A program made the position numbers and the translations under genes. Below, one piece after another: positions 35,980 to 47,380 of a DNA stretch of 64,000 nt. This DNA comes from Mercurialis annua. Its lineage: Eukaryota > Streptophyta > Magnoliopsida > Malpighiales > Euphorbiaceae. The notes under the pieces were generated by a model. The model was given only the letters and a program-made list of their open reading frames with translations, did not search any database and was not told the origin of the DNA. Every line of letters starts with the position of its first letter. Within the stretch, counting starts at the first letter, position 1. The stretch is from assembly GCF_937616625.2 (NCBI RefSeq), contig NC_065571.1, positions 53,491,651 through 53,555,650 on the forward strand, written 5' to 3'.

Positions 35980-36086
35980 CTTCACTGTCTACACACTCCG
36001 AGCAGCTATAGCGACGGAACCCCCAGCTCATGAAACGATGTCGCTTCTGCGACGGAGATCGCGAGTTCAAATTTCGCCGGATTTAA
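35962..36086 (+). other. Two short upstream ORFs before PDAT
   Basis: ORF 1 (35962-36033, 23 codons) ends in TGA that overlaps the ATG of ORF 2 (ATGA). ORF 2 (36030-36086, 18 codons) starts 8 bases before the PDAT ATG in another frame and ends inside the PDAT coding sequence. ORF 1 may lie partly outside the transcript if the TATA word at 35952 is used. ORF 2 would be in any transcript that has a leader of at least 8 bases. Confidence 0.5.
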
Positions 36087-39000
36087 CGGAAATTGAAAAT
36101 AATCGGAACGGTGAGGATGATAAGGATACGGTGAAGAGGAAGGAGAAGATAAGGAAATGTAGATGTGTAGACAGTTGTTGTTGGTTGATCGGATTTATAT
36201 GTTCGATGTGGTGGTTTTTGTTGTTTTTATATAATGCAATGCCGGCTTCTTTTCCGCAATATGTAACGGAGGCGATAACGGGACCCATGCCCGACCCGCC
36301 CGGTGTTAAATTAAAGAAGGAAGGGCTAATGGTGAAGCATCCGGTGGTTTTTGTGCCAGGAATTGTTACTGGTGGTCTTGAGTTATGGGAAGGTCATCAG
36401 TGTGCTGAGGGATTGTTTCGGAAACGTCTTTGGGGTGGCACTTTTGGTGAAGTCTACAAACGGTATAATAACTTTTTACTTTTTTAAATTTTATTTTATT
36501 TTTTCGAATTTGAGAACTTAAGGTGCTAAAAACAATTCAAAATTACTGAAATAAATTTGTTCTCATTAGTTGTGATGTACTTAATTTGATGAAATTATGT
36601 AAATGTTTGTTTTTCTGTAGTATTTGAATTTTTCTTAGTGATGAAGCTCTGTGAGATTGCTTGTAATCAGGGTGATTGTTTTTGGTATTGAATTGGTTAA
36701 GGTTAGTGTAACTGTGTTGAATTTTGATAAAGGTGGTTACCTCACAAGTAACTTATTTTAAAATTTATAGAGTTTTTAGAATCTGTATGTGGCTTTCGTG
36801 TTACTTGCATGTTTTTATTTTTAATAGGTAAGGAACTCTTTTGGTGTGATTTTATTGTTCCTGTTACATGTTGTTACTAGCATTATTAAGCTGGATATTT
36901 TGAAACTTTTATAGATTTATGATTAATGTAAGCTAGCCTTTAAAGGTAGATTTATAGAGAAACAAGGGTATAGTGAGCAGTATTTTGATAAATGATACTT
37001 GAAAAATCATGAATTCTGAGCCTTCTGCAATTGCCTACATTTCACCAAACATATTCAATTTGAAAAAAATTGTTAATTTGGATTCTTCTTAAGAGTCAGT
37101 TATGCGCATGATATTCCTGTATTATGTTTGTTTTTATATTGGAGATTCAGTGATACATGCAACTCGAACGAACCACAATACTTTAGTATTTTCAGGATCA
37201 TTAGCTAGTTGCCTTCTCAATGTTTTGCATCCCTGTGTTTGAATGAATTTAAATTTTCATAGCTCTTAAAAGTATCTGTAAAACAGATACTTCACAACAT
37301 ATAATCTTAGTCTTCTTTTTTTCTGAGAACATTGGCGGCCAAAATTTAAGAACAGTCGGCTTGCGAACCAACAGAATACTAAAATATTTTAGTTGTTAAT
37401 CTGACCTGATTGTTTGGAAGAGGAAGGCACTTTAAGCTGACTTGAAATTGCTGTTGTTCTTCGTTTTCATTATTAAAATTACTTAACTACCCAATTTCTG
37501 AGTGAAAAAAGTTCACCCTGGATAGAGTAAGTTGTGACTGCGTGCCAATTGCTAATTGCTAAAAAAAATTCAGACTCTTGATTCATCTTGATTTTATAGT
37601 TGCACGAAGTTTTGGTAAAATTGACACTTAGGAAGTATGTTTCCTTCTTTATTTCCCCTTTATTTCCTGCAGACCTTTATGCTGGGTTGAGCATATGTCA
37701 CTGGACAATGAATCTGGACTGGACCCTCCTGGCATTAGGGTTAGGCCTGTATCTGGACTTGTGGCAGCTGATTATTTCGCAGCAGGTTATTTTGTCTGGG
37801 CAGTTTTAATTGCTAATTTGGCTCGCCTAGGTTACGAGGAGAAAAGCATGTATATGGCTGCATATGATTGGAGGATATCATTTCAGAACACTGAGGTATA
37901 GCTTCTCAGCTAGTAGATTGTCTTTTCTAATATACTAATTTGATAATATTGCAGAACAGCTCTTGGTTTGTTAGGATTCTATCTTCCATTACATTTAATA
38001 TGTAATGTAATCATTAGCTTGCTGATCTCTGCCTAATTTATTTGATCAGGTTAGGGACCAAACTCTGAGCAGGATAAAAAGTAATATGGAACTCTTGGTA
38101 GCCACTAATGGTGGAAATAAGGTGGTCGTCATTCCACATTCTATGGGTGTTCTGTACTTTCTGCATTTTATGAAATGGGTTGAGGCACCGGCTCCAATGG
38201 GTGGTGGGGGTGGACCAGATTGGTGTGCGAAGCATATAAAGGCAGTGATGAATATTGGTGGACCATTTTTGGGCGTGCCGAAAGCAGTTTCAGGACTTTT
38301 TTCTAATGAAGCCAGAGATATTGCTGCAGCCAGGTTTTTCTTTTAGCCGCTAAAGCAAACCATAAATAAATTTCAAAACTTTAATTTCTATGAATGAGAA
38401 CTTTCTTTATCATTTTATTCTAATTAAAGGTTCATTTTTTGAACTAGTTATTACAGTGCACTAAAGTTTGCTTCATTCATCATAATGTTTCAGTCTCTCA
38501 GTGAATTAAGTTTTCAAACTAATCTGCTATTTTGTTCTTGGGTATTGATTAAATGCTAATCCTTTTGCAGAGCTTACGCACCCGGATTTTTGGATAAAGA
38601 TGTTTTTGGTCTTCAAACTTTGCAGCATTTAATGCGGATGACTCGTACATGGGATTCAACCATGTCTATGATACCAAAAGGCGGGGATACAATATGGGGT
38701 AGCCTTGATTGGTCACCTGAAGGAGTCTACAGTTGTGGTTCAAAGACACCAAAGAAGAATAATACCAACATTGCCAGTCAAACTGGGAAAGGTACTGCCA
38801 GTTTTACTGAAGGTGTGAACTATGGGAGAATTATATCATTTGGGAAAAATGTGGCTGAGCTCCATTCATCCAAAATTGATAGGATGGATTTCAGGGTAAT
38901 GTTAAGTTAATTTTAAGGTTTTTTCCAATAAATGTACCCGATTTTCTTTTCACCCCCCTCTCTTTTGCACACACACACACCAAAGAAAAAGGATGAGCTA

Positions 39001-40342
39001 AATTAGCCAGTGGCACAACCAAATTGTGATTTCCATCTTGGGCATCTTATTTATCCGATGAGCGACAGCCTTTTCTTTTTTGCTCTTCTACATCTTCAAA
39101 ATCAACAAATTTCTCGCTTATTTTGTATGCCATGGTGCTAGCAGCTGCTTTTAACGTTTCTCAGCAAGTACTGAGTATTAATTATCTGAGCAGGGTGGTA
39201 TTTTATGTTAAAAAGTGTTGTTGATCTCCAGGATGCTGTTAAGGGCAGTAACCTTGCAAACAACTGTGATATCTGGACAGAATACCAAGAGATGGGTGTT
39301 TGGGGTATCAAAGCTGTTGCTGATTACAAAGTTTACACAGCTGGATCAGTTTTAGATCTGCTGCAATTTGTAGCTCCTAAGCTTATGGAACGTGGCGAAA
39401 AACATTTTTCACACGGGATTGCAGACAATTTGGATGATCCTAAGTATGAACACTATAAATATTGGTCAAACCCCTTGGAAACAAGGTGAGAACTTTCAGT
39501 TTTGTCTCTGGTAGTTTTGGATGTTAGTTTATGACATAAACTGGATTCATTTTTCTGATTCTGCACAAGGTTCTTAAAGCAAATTCTTGATGTGTTCCAC
39601 TTGGGAGGTGTTTGTAATAGCTTATGTTGATGCTTCCGCTTTGAATAGTATGGATCGGAATAATTGGAAACTTTCTTTCAAAATGTGTTCCCTTTATACT
39701 GAACTTAGTCTTACTTTTAGTAGTTATTGGGAATTTTGAACACCAATGTAGCTAAAAACTCGGAAGCGCTTAATTTATAGCATGTTACCTCTTTGCAGAT
39801 CGGTCGATTTTCCTTTTCATGTTCTGGAATTGCTTAATCTTCTTTTTTGCTTCTGCAGATTACCAAATGCTCCAGAGATGGAGATCTATTCTATGTACGG
39901 AGTTGGAGTACCCACTGAAAGAGCATATGTTTACAAGTTAACTTCAGCTGGTGAGTGTGCTATTCCCTTCCAGATAGATACATCAGCAACAGGTGGCAGT
40001 GAGAACTCATGCCTAAAAGATGGAGTATTTTCCGTTAATGGGGACGAGACGGTTCCTGTTTTAAGCGCTGGGTATATGTGTGCAAAGGCATGGCGAGGGA
40101 AAACCAGATTCAATCCTTCGGGCATCCCTACGTTCATAAGGGAATATAATCACGCCCCTCCTGCTAATCTTCTAGAAGGTCGAGGAACGCAAAGCGGTGC
40201 TCATGTCGATATAATGGGGAATTTTGCATTAATCGAGGACATTATAAGGGTGGCTGCTGGAGCTACGGGAGAGGAGCTGGGAGGAGACCAAGTTTATTCC
40301 GATATATTCAAATGGTCCGAAACGATCAACTTGAAGCTGTAG
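36038..40342 (+). CDS. PDAT1: Phospholipid:diacylglycerol acyltransferase (PDAT1-like), six exons
   Basis: Exons: 36038-36462, 37673-37895, 38050-38333, 38571-38895, 39232-39485, 39859-40342. Phases agree at every GT..AG junction, giving 664 aa; Arabidopsis PDAT1 is of similar length. The enzyme moves an acyl group from the sn-2 position of phosphatidylcholine to diacylglycerol, making triacylglycerol in the endoplasmic reticulum. A basic, acidic-spotted N-terminal cytosolic stretch leads into a single membrane segment at about residues 48-66 (CCWLIGFICSMWWFLLFLYN). The lumenal LCAT-like domain begins with HPVVFVPGIVTGGLELWEG. The catalytic triad is visible: Ser247 in PHSMGV, Asp566 in GDETVPVLSAG, His619 in GAHVDIMGNF. 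The lid/substrate region PAPMGGGGGPDWC is intact. The gene has no damage and is followed by an AATAAA at 40644-40649. The symbol rests on family resemblance; a close PDAT paralogue is possible. Confidence 0.95.
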
Positions 40343-41739
40343 ATTTATGCGGAATACTTGTTTATACGGTTTCAAGAAATGGATGAAGCATTACTGAAAT
40401 GTTTTCATTACACTCCAAGGAAAACCCTCTATAGATTTTGCGCTGCAGCCAATTTATAAAGCGAGGAGATAATTTAATGTTTGGCTCACATTTGACGAGG
40501 AATCTATTGCAATTCCTTGAGCAAGGTTGACGACATTCGCTGATGCACTTTGCAAGATTGGTCACATGATTAGATCCTATGAGTTGAATTGTGTAGTTAC
40601 GTGAAATTTTGGATAATTTATGTAATTTATGGAACATTTTGTGAATAAATTGTGTTGGGAAGTTTGTTTGTTCTGCCTGGACATGGAATCTCCCAAAACG
40701 GGATAATTTACACTAACCATCATTAACTATTTTCTTTCGGAACTATTGTCAAAATTTGATTGTGTTAGTAATTTTAATTTTTTTAATTTGGTTGTTTCTT
40801 TTAGTTGTGATATTTTAAAGGTTTATTAATTTTAATCATTGTCACTTGAGTTGATCAATCTAGTAACGTGTCATCCTTTAAAACTTTATTAAATTTAACG
40901 TTTGATTAAAGTAATTATGACCTCATTGTCAGCCCTTTAATGATGTGTCACTAGTGATGTGTCATTTTTTATGATCTACTGTATCTGGTAACATTTTTTA
41001 ATAAATCAAATTAAGGGATAAATTGTTACTTATATAATTGACGAGGAGACCATTTTCTAAAAAAAGATGAGCTCATGATATGATAATTAGTGCAAATTTC
41101 TTACGCTACACTATTTTCTGTTTTATTTATAATTTTATATTATTATTTTTGTTTTAATTTTTTTAATATTTTTTTTACAAAAAATATCTGTTTTTTTAAT
41201 TTTATAAATACTTTTTTTTCGCTTTTTATAAATTATTTTTTGGTATTTTTTTATCGTGATTTATAGTGTAACCATGGTATATTATAGTGTACCTGTCGTA
41301 TTTTTAGTGTAATTATGGTATTTTTATAATGTAAAGATCTTATATATATAGTGTATTTATGGTATTTTTATAGTATTTTTATGGTGTATATGAACCATAA
41401 AAACACTGCAAATACATCATAAACACTGCAAATGCACCATAGATGTACTGAAAAACGGTAGAAATACTCCAAAAAATATAAATATACCGAAAAACACAAG
41501 AAATACACTATAACATAAATAAATTATAAAATCACTGCAAATACACCATAAATCAATTCGCTCTATATACATTCAGTAGCAATAAATAAAAAAATAAATC
41601 TATGAATACGGAAAAGACAAAATAATTATATAAATAATAGAACAATTTTATAAACAAAAGAATCATAGATCTATAATAATTTATTTACAAAATGTTTAAA
41701 TCATCACAAAAAACTTAAAAAATTAAATAAATTTAAAAA

Positions 41740-41870
41740 CGATGTCGAGAAACCCATAGCGCGAACGGAAAACACGAACGGACTAGCGCGAACGGAAAAC
41801 ACGAACAGAAAAACGATCAAAAACGACGAGAAATCCATCGGAAGTAAATGAACGGAAAAGACGAACGGAA
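41740..41870. repeat. Short tandem repeats with GAACGGAAAACACGAAC core
   Basis: The words GCGAACGGAAAACACGAACG, GCGAACGGAAAACACGAACA and GAACGGAAAAGACGAACGG occur within 130 bp. Antisense frames here encode only repeated low-complexity peptides. They lie inside a larger AT-rich inverted structure (about 41090-42060) that may be a degraded transposon. Confidence 0.5.
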
Positions 41871-44800
41871 AAGCGACATGAAGAGACAAACGAGAAAGAA
41901 AAAGAAAAAAGAGAGAATTTTAAAAGAGAAGAGAGAGAAAAGAGAGTGGTTAGGTAAAAAATTAACCTAAAATGAGATAAGACTTCCATATATAGTAGGT
42001 ATTTTTGTAATTATTTATTATTAGTGTAGAGTGGGAAATTATGAAAAGATTGACAAATTTGTTGTAAATATATTTTAAAATGAGATATTTTGAAAATAAT
42101 CCCGATAAATTATTGTCATACGATTATATAATTTAATATAGCTCATTGGTAATTAAGAAATAATTATTATTTTTCTTTGATAAAGTCATAATCATTTCTT
42201 ATGACTTATTAAAAAATAGGTTAATGTCATAAAAATTAACCAACTTTATACGTTTTCTCAATTTAATCACGTTCTTTAAAACTTCTCATAATAATAGAAC
42301 AACTTTCATTTTTTTCCAAATTCATACACGGTGCTGACGTGTCTTTCATTCATTGGCTAAAAATGACTTACACTCCTTCATAGTTCGGCACTTCTTGTTT
42401 GAAAAACAAACGATTTGCGACCTCATTTTCAATTCCGTTAAACAATTATGGGCGTATATTAGTTCCCATAACAATTTGATATCCACTTTCAAATGATTTG
42501 ATACCTCAATATCAATTAGGTTATACGATTTGGTACTTCACTTTTCAATTATATTAATAAATTGGTACATTATTTTTAAAAGATTTGATATCTTACTTTT
42601 AAATCCGTTAACGGTTTAGTACCCAAATTTAACAGAATGTAGTAATTGTTTGCAAAACTGAGAGTAAGGTATCAAACCATTTGACTTTCAAATAAGAGGT
42701 ATCAAAATATGAATTATAAATATGTAGAGAGCCTTATAGTACTTTACTCATTATGTAATACCATATAATAAACCAAAAATATTGAACTACATTAATGTAT
42801 ATTTGAAATTATAAAGGGATAAAAATAAAACTTTAACAATTTAGCACAGAAAATACGTTACGAATTCTTAAGATCATATATGTAAAATATGTCTATTTTT
42901 AAATATGACGAAATAAATAAATTATTGAGTTAAAGTAAATTATCCAAAACAGCACCCAACTATTGTCATTTCTTTACTTTGTTTGAATTTATAGGAGAAG
43001 TCGAAGAAGTTAGTGAATTTTGGGAAATAATTAAGGAAATTAATGTTACAGAAGGAGTAGTTGCGCAAAGATATTTAATAGACTTAACAGTCTCTGTGTC
43101 TGACCATTTTAAATGATTTCTTGTCTTATACTAGACGATACCTAATACCACAAACTTTTATCTTAATCTATTTATTGAACTTTTTATATTTTTCCAGACA
43201 ATTCTAATGCTGTTTAATTCTAATTCTTCGTTTTTTCTTTTTGCCTTTTAAGTAATTTTCACTGAAAATCAATAACAAAAATGAATACTACTATTATTAT
43301 AGAAAGAAATTGCAGCATTGCATTGATTTTTACTATAAAGTATATAAATTTAATATAGTTTAGAGATCTTTTATTCGGAGTATATAAGATTAATTAATTT
43401 ATAATGATAATTCAAAATAATTCAATATGATAACGATATTATTATTAAAAACTATAAAAATCGACCATGTCAAGAGACCTTTTTTTTAAAAGTGTTATAG
43501 CCAGGATTTTAGTAGTTTCAAAGTAAAACACTTATGGATAGTATTTAATACTAAAATAAAACAATATTTATAATAGATATGTAAATATATATAGGATAAG
43601 TTAGATTTATATAAAACTTTATACATATAAATATAAATTTAATTAGCTATTTATGTACTTTTCATTATGTTTTTAATTAATTATTCAGATATTCTAAACA
43701 TTATTAATTGTATATTTTAAAAACATAATTTTTTATGAAGAATAAAAATTGATTTAAAAAATAAAAAGTATTATTTATTTTTGTACTAAATAAAGTGATT
43801 ATTAATGACGATTAAAATAATATAATAAAAATAATTAAAATTAATAAAAACAATATTGATATTTCAAATTAAGTGTTTAAATTCTAATTGAATTTCTCCT
43901 TATATTTTAGAATCTCGAAAATAGAAACTTATTTATCTCTACAATATAGAGAAATTATTATCTATATGTTTATATTTATTTTAAATATTAAAATCTAATA
44001 TAACATAAATTTAAATTTAATCACTCAATTTTATATATTCAATTAAATTAATTATTTATCAATATTTTAGACATAAAATTATATTTTTTTATAGAAATTA
44101 TATGCCGATAATTTAAAATTAAACTACAATCTTTTAGAATGCACCAAATATCAATTTTAGCACTACTATTTTATTTAAAATGGACTGACTTTTCTTAAGT
44201 ATATAAATAAAGGTTTTATTATGATTTGATAAATTAAATTTAAATTTAAATTTCATTTTTACTTTTTATTATTTCAATTATTCATATTATCTTTCTAATC
44301 ATAGTTTATATTAATCACTTAGATTCCATAAAAACAATGAATAGACGATTTATCTTTCCATTTTAAGCAGAAATTTACAAATCAGGGTTGCTAGTGGACA
44401 TAAGGGTAATTTGGAAAATAAAGCCATAAATAGTATGTTAACGTCAGGTACAAAGTTCCAAGTCCCATAGTAGACAAATTGAAATTGACTCATATTTACC
44501 GTGACTCTTACCGCACGGTTCGCGCGTGGTATACATAGTTGAGGGCGGCTGCAAATGAAGCCGACATTATAAAGGCGCGTTGGGCGAGTGTATAGTAAAT
44601 AAAAAGAATAAAGAGTCAATGCGCGTTAAATTTGTGACACAAAAATACTTAAGTCGGTTTTTATATTTTTAAGCAACTAATCTCAAAACTCTGATTACTC
44701 ACAATTTATATTTCTATTAAAAAAATAGGTTTAAAATAATTTTATCACAATAATTAAGAAATTTTTTAATTTTTTTTGTATCCTTCATCTTCGATTTATA

Positions 44801-45359
44801 TTTCATACATTTTTAAAATACAATTATAAAACAATCTGTCTCAAAAATGAAGTTTTAGGAGTATGTATTACAAGTTTAGAATGCGCGTTAACTTTTTAAA
44901 AAAAAAACATAAGGTGTTAATGAATAATAGAAAAATGCTTAACAAAGACCCCTATATTTTTAATATTGTGTTCATCTGGTTCCTCTAAAAAATTTGTTAT
45001 TCAATACGTCGTCATATATTTTTCTACTAGGTCCTTTTACGGCCATAACTTATTTATAGTTCAATCGCTATTACGTGATTAATAATTTTCACCGTAAATG
45101 ATAAAAACTCTTACACTTTTACATTTGTGTTTACTAGTTTTTTTTAATAAGATTTTATATTTATAAATTTTGATTTATATGATTTTTTTAAAGTTTGATG
45201 TAATATATTATACCAACATATCAATTAGTTAAATATTTAAATTCAATTGACGTTTGTTTTACAAATCATGCTTTTCGTATGTTTAAAATAAATTAAAAAA
45301 TTAAAATAAATAAATGAATTAAATAAATATTATAAGATAAATAAAATTGGATGAACCAA

Positions 45360-45701
45360 TTTTAAAGTCCTCTAACTTTATGAATTTTATTTATCTGGTC
45401 TCTAAACTTTCATTCAGTGTTATCTGACTTTTTAATTTTATATTTTTTGTTTGTTTGATACCTGAACTTCCATTTGGTTATACATGCCCCTTAACATTGT
45501 TTTTCTTTTTTTACCTTTTTATGTCTTCAAAACTGTAAAATTAAGAACCAAATAAATAAAAAACCATAAAAGTTATTTATCTAAAAAAACATAAATTTAA
45601 AGGATCAGTTAAAAAAAATATAAAATTAAAATCAGATAAGCTTAAATGAAAATTTAGAGACTAGATAAATAAAACCCGTAAAGTTAAAAGACTTTAAAAT
45701 G
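45360..45701. mobile_element. Foldback/MITE-like element with arms of about 110 bp
   Basis: The left arm (TTTTAAAGTCCTCTAACTTT ... TTTTATTTATCTGGTCTCTAA) and the complement of the right arm (TTTTAAAGTCTTTTAACTTT ... TTTTATTTATCTAGTCTCTAA) match over about 110 bp. The centre is AT-rich and non-coding. Flanking words (AAATGC near 44935 and GCATTT near 45745) hint at an older, larger element around it. Confidence 0.65.
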
Positions 45702-46164
45702 AGTTAATTTTGTAAAATTTAAAACATACAAGGATCCAAAAGTGCATTTAGCCAAAATAAAACAAGTAGAAGAATGTATGAGAAGAGAAGAAAGTATGGT
45801 GGTGTAGGTGGATGGATGGTTAGTGGTTTTTTTTTCTTATGTTATTGATTGATGTTAATGGCTTTGCCTTTATGGGTTTTCATCACTAAAATATTACTAA
45901 AATAATAAAGAAAAAGACTTTAATTTTTGTTTGTTTGGAGAGAAAAGGAAAGAGAAAAGTTTTGGAATGTATTTGGTTTTAATAAGAAAGTGTGTATGTG
46001 TATATTTGGTTGGTGTAGAGAGAGAAGTTGAAAGAAAAGAGACAAACATGCCCAATTTCTTCCCAACAATCTAAATTTTCTTGACTTGCAGTAATTATTT
46101 TCTTGCTTGATTCTTGAGTCTTCACTTACTACTACTCTTCACTTCTTACTCACCAGATCCCAAA

Positions 46165-47289
46165 GGTATCTCGATATCTTTATGTCAACTTATCTGTTTT
46201 ATCCAATTTTATTACACCTTTTAATAAAAATTTGTCTTCTTTTTGGTTCCTTTTTAAAACTTTTTGATTCTTGCACCTGCTTTATGTTTATGGGTGGTGA
46301 TGTCCAGGTGGGTTTGTGTTATTTGCTGTGCATGTGAGGTTTTTTCAGCCTTTTTTCTCCGGTAATGGTGATTTTCTTGTTTTTTTGGTGTTCTTTTACA
46401 TGTTTGAAAAAGTTGTCTGATTGATGAAGAATCTGGAATTTAGTTTTGTTTTGATTGCCCCCTTGCGATTTTTCTTTGATTGGTCGACTTTTTTTGGTGA
46501 ATTCTAACTAGTTGTGTGATTGGATTTGGAGTAGGTTAATTGGGTTGCTTATGTTATAATAATCTTACTGTTGTTGTTCAAGATGGTTGCTTTTTGTTAC
46601 TGCATGCCGAGATTAATGGCTGATCTTAGATTCGTTGCTTTTCCAGGATTAGTGTATGAAATCCACGTGGATTAGTGATTCATGAATTTTAAGTATTTTC
46701 TTTCTTATGCCATGAAGTGAATCAAGTAGTTTTAACTGTTAAACATCGACTTGTTTTAATTTCATCATAAAATCTGTTGCTGATGCATTCTTCTATTCGA
46801 AAGATGGCAATTTTTCGCTTATTTATCTATTAGAATTCTTGGGGTGGTTGGTTTGAACAAACAATGAAGGGTATGGAGTTTCTTATATGTAGTATAAGTA
46901 TAAGGAGTGTGGGAATTGTGTAGGATTGGCTCTTTAAGTATATTGAATGCAATGCAATGGAAACTATCAAATCTTTTGTGAATGTTACACAGAAGTTATC
47001 GGACACGACAGTTATGGAAATGATGATGAATTACTTGAATAGAATGGTACTCGTTTAATTAAACTAGGCATTAACATATTGGCAACTGGAATTTCTGGTT
47101 ATGCAGTTTTTCACATTGTTTTGCATTTAGAGAGTACATTCCTATGTCATCAAGAGGTGTTTTTTTTTTTTAAAGTTTGATCTAGTCCCATTTCCAGTGG
47201 TTTTTCTTTTTGATTTTATTATGAATTTTGTGATCTCCTTTTTATGTAATAGCGGCGGCTCCTGCTCATTTTTTTCTTTTCTGTATTAG
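46165..47289 (+). other. Probable 5' UTR intron of the NF-YA gene
   Basis: A donor (CCAAAG|GTATCT) at about 46165 and an acceptor (CTGTATTAG) ending at 47289 bracket 1.1 kb of T-rich, non-coding sequence. Plant NF-YA genes commonly have an intron in the leader. The 5' exon would lie in the CT-rich stretch before 46165. The exact transcription start is not determined. Confidence 0.6.
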
Positions 47290-47380
47290 ATAGCTACTCA
47301 GTAATCTCGAGAGCCATCCAAAAGAATCTCGTGAGTTATTAAGGATTGCCTTCAAATTTGGGGTCACAAAGATCAATTAG

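Larger units (their letters stand above)
40343..46100. other. Intergenic DNA between PDAT and NF-YA
   Basis: It begins with the PDAT 3' UTR (to about 40670). The remainder is very AT-rich, with several degenerate repeats: TATTTTTATGG/CCATAAAAA inverted words and tandem GCGAACGGAAAACACGAACG words (41240-41870), GGTACC/GATACC-type repeats (42420-42740) and an inverted repeat at 45360-45701. A GC-richer patch at 44380-44640 holds no convincing gene. The last few hundred bases are the NF-YA promoter. Confidence 0.6.

Noticed and set aside
36480..37672. Further exons or a nested gene in PDAT intron 1
   Set aside because: Exon phases on both sides already agree and join conserved protein sequence; the 1.2-kb intron is T-rich and non-coding.
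41704..41989. Minus-strand ORFs with FVFSVR-type repeats
   Set aside because: Low-complexity translation of short tandem DNA repeats in an AT-rich region.
41012..42110. Possible MULE with GGGAT-type ends
   Set aside because: The ends are only weakly complementary and no exact 9-bp duplication fits (GATAAATTG versus GATAAATTA), so it was not called.
44350..44619. 89-codon minus-strand ORF in a GC-richer patch
   Set aside because: No recognisable domain, no splice or promoter context, and an atypical composition for a coding region.
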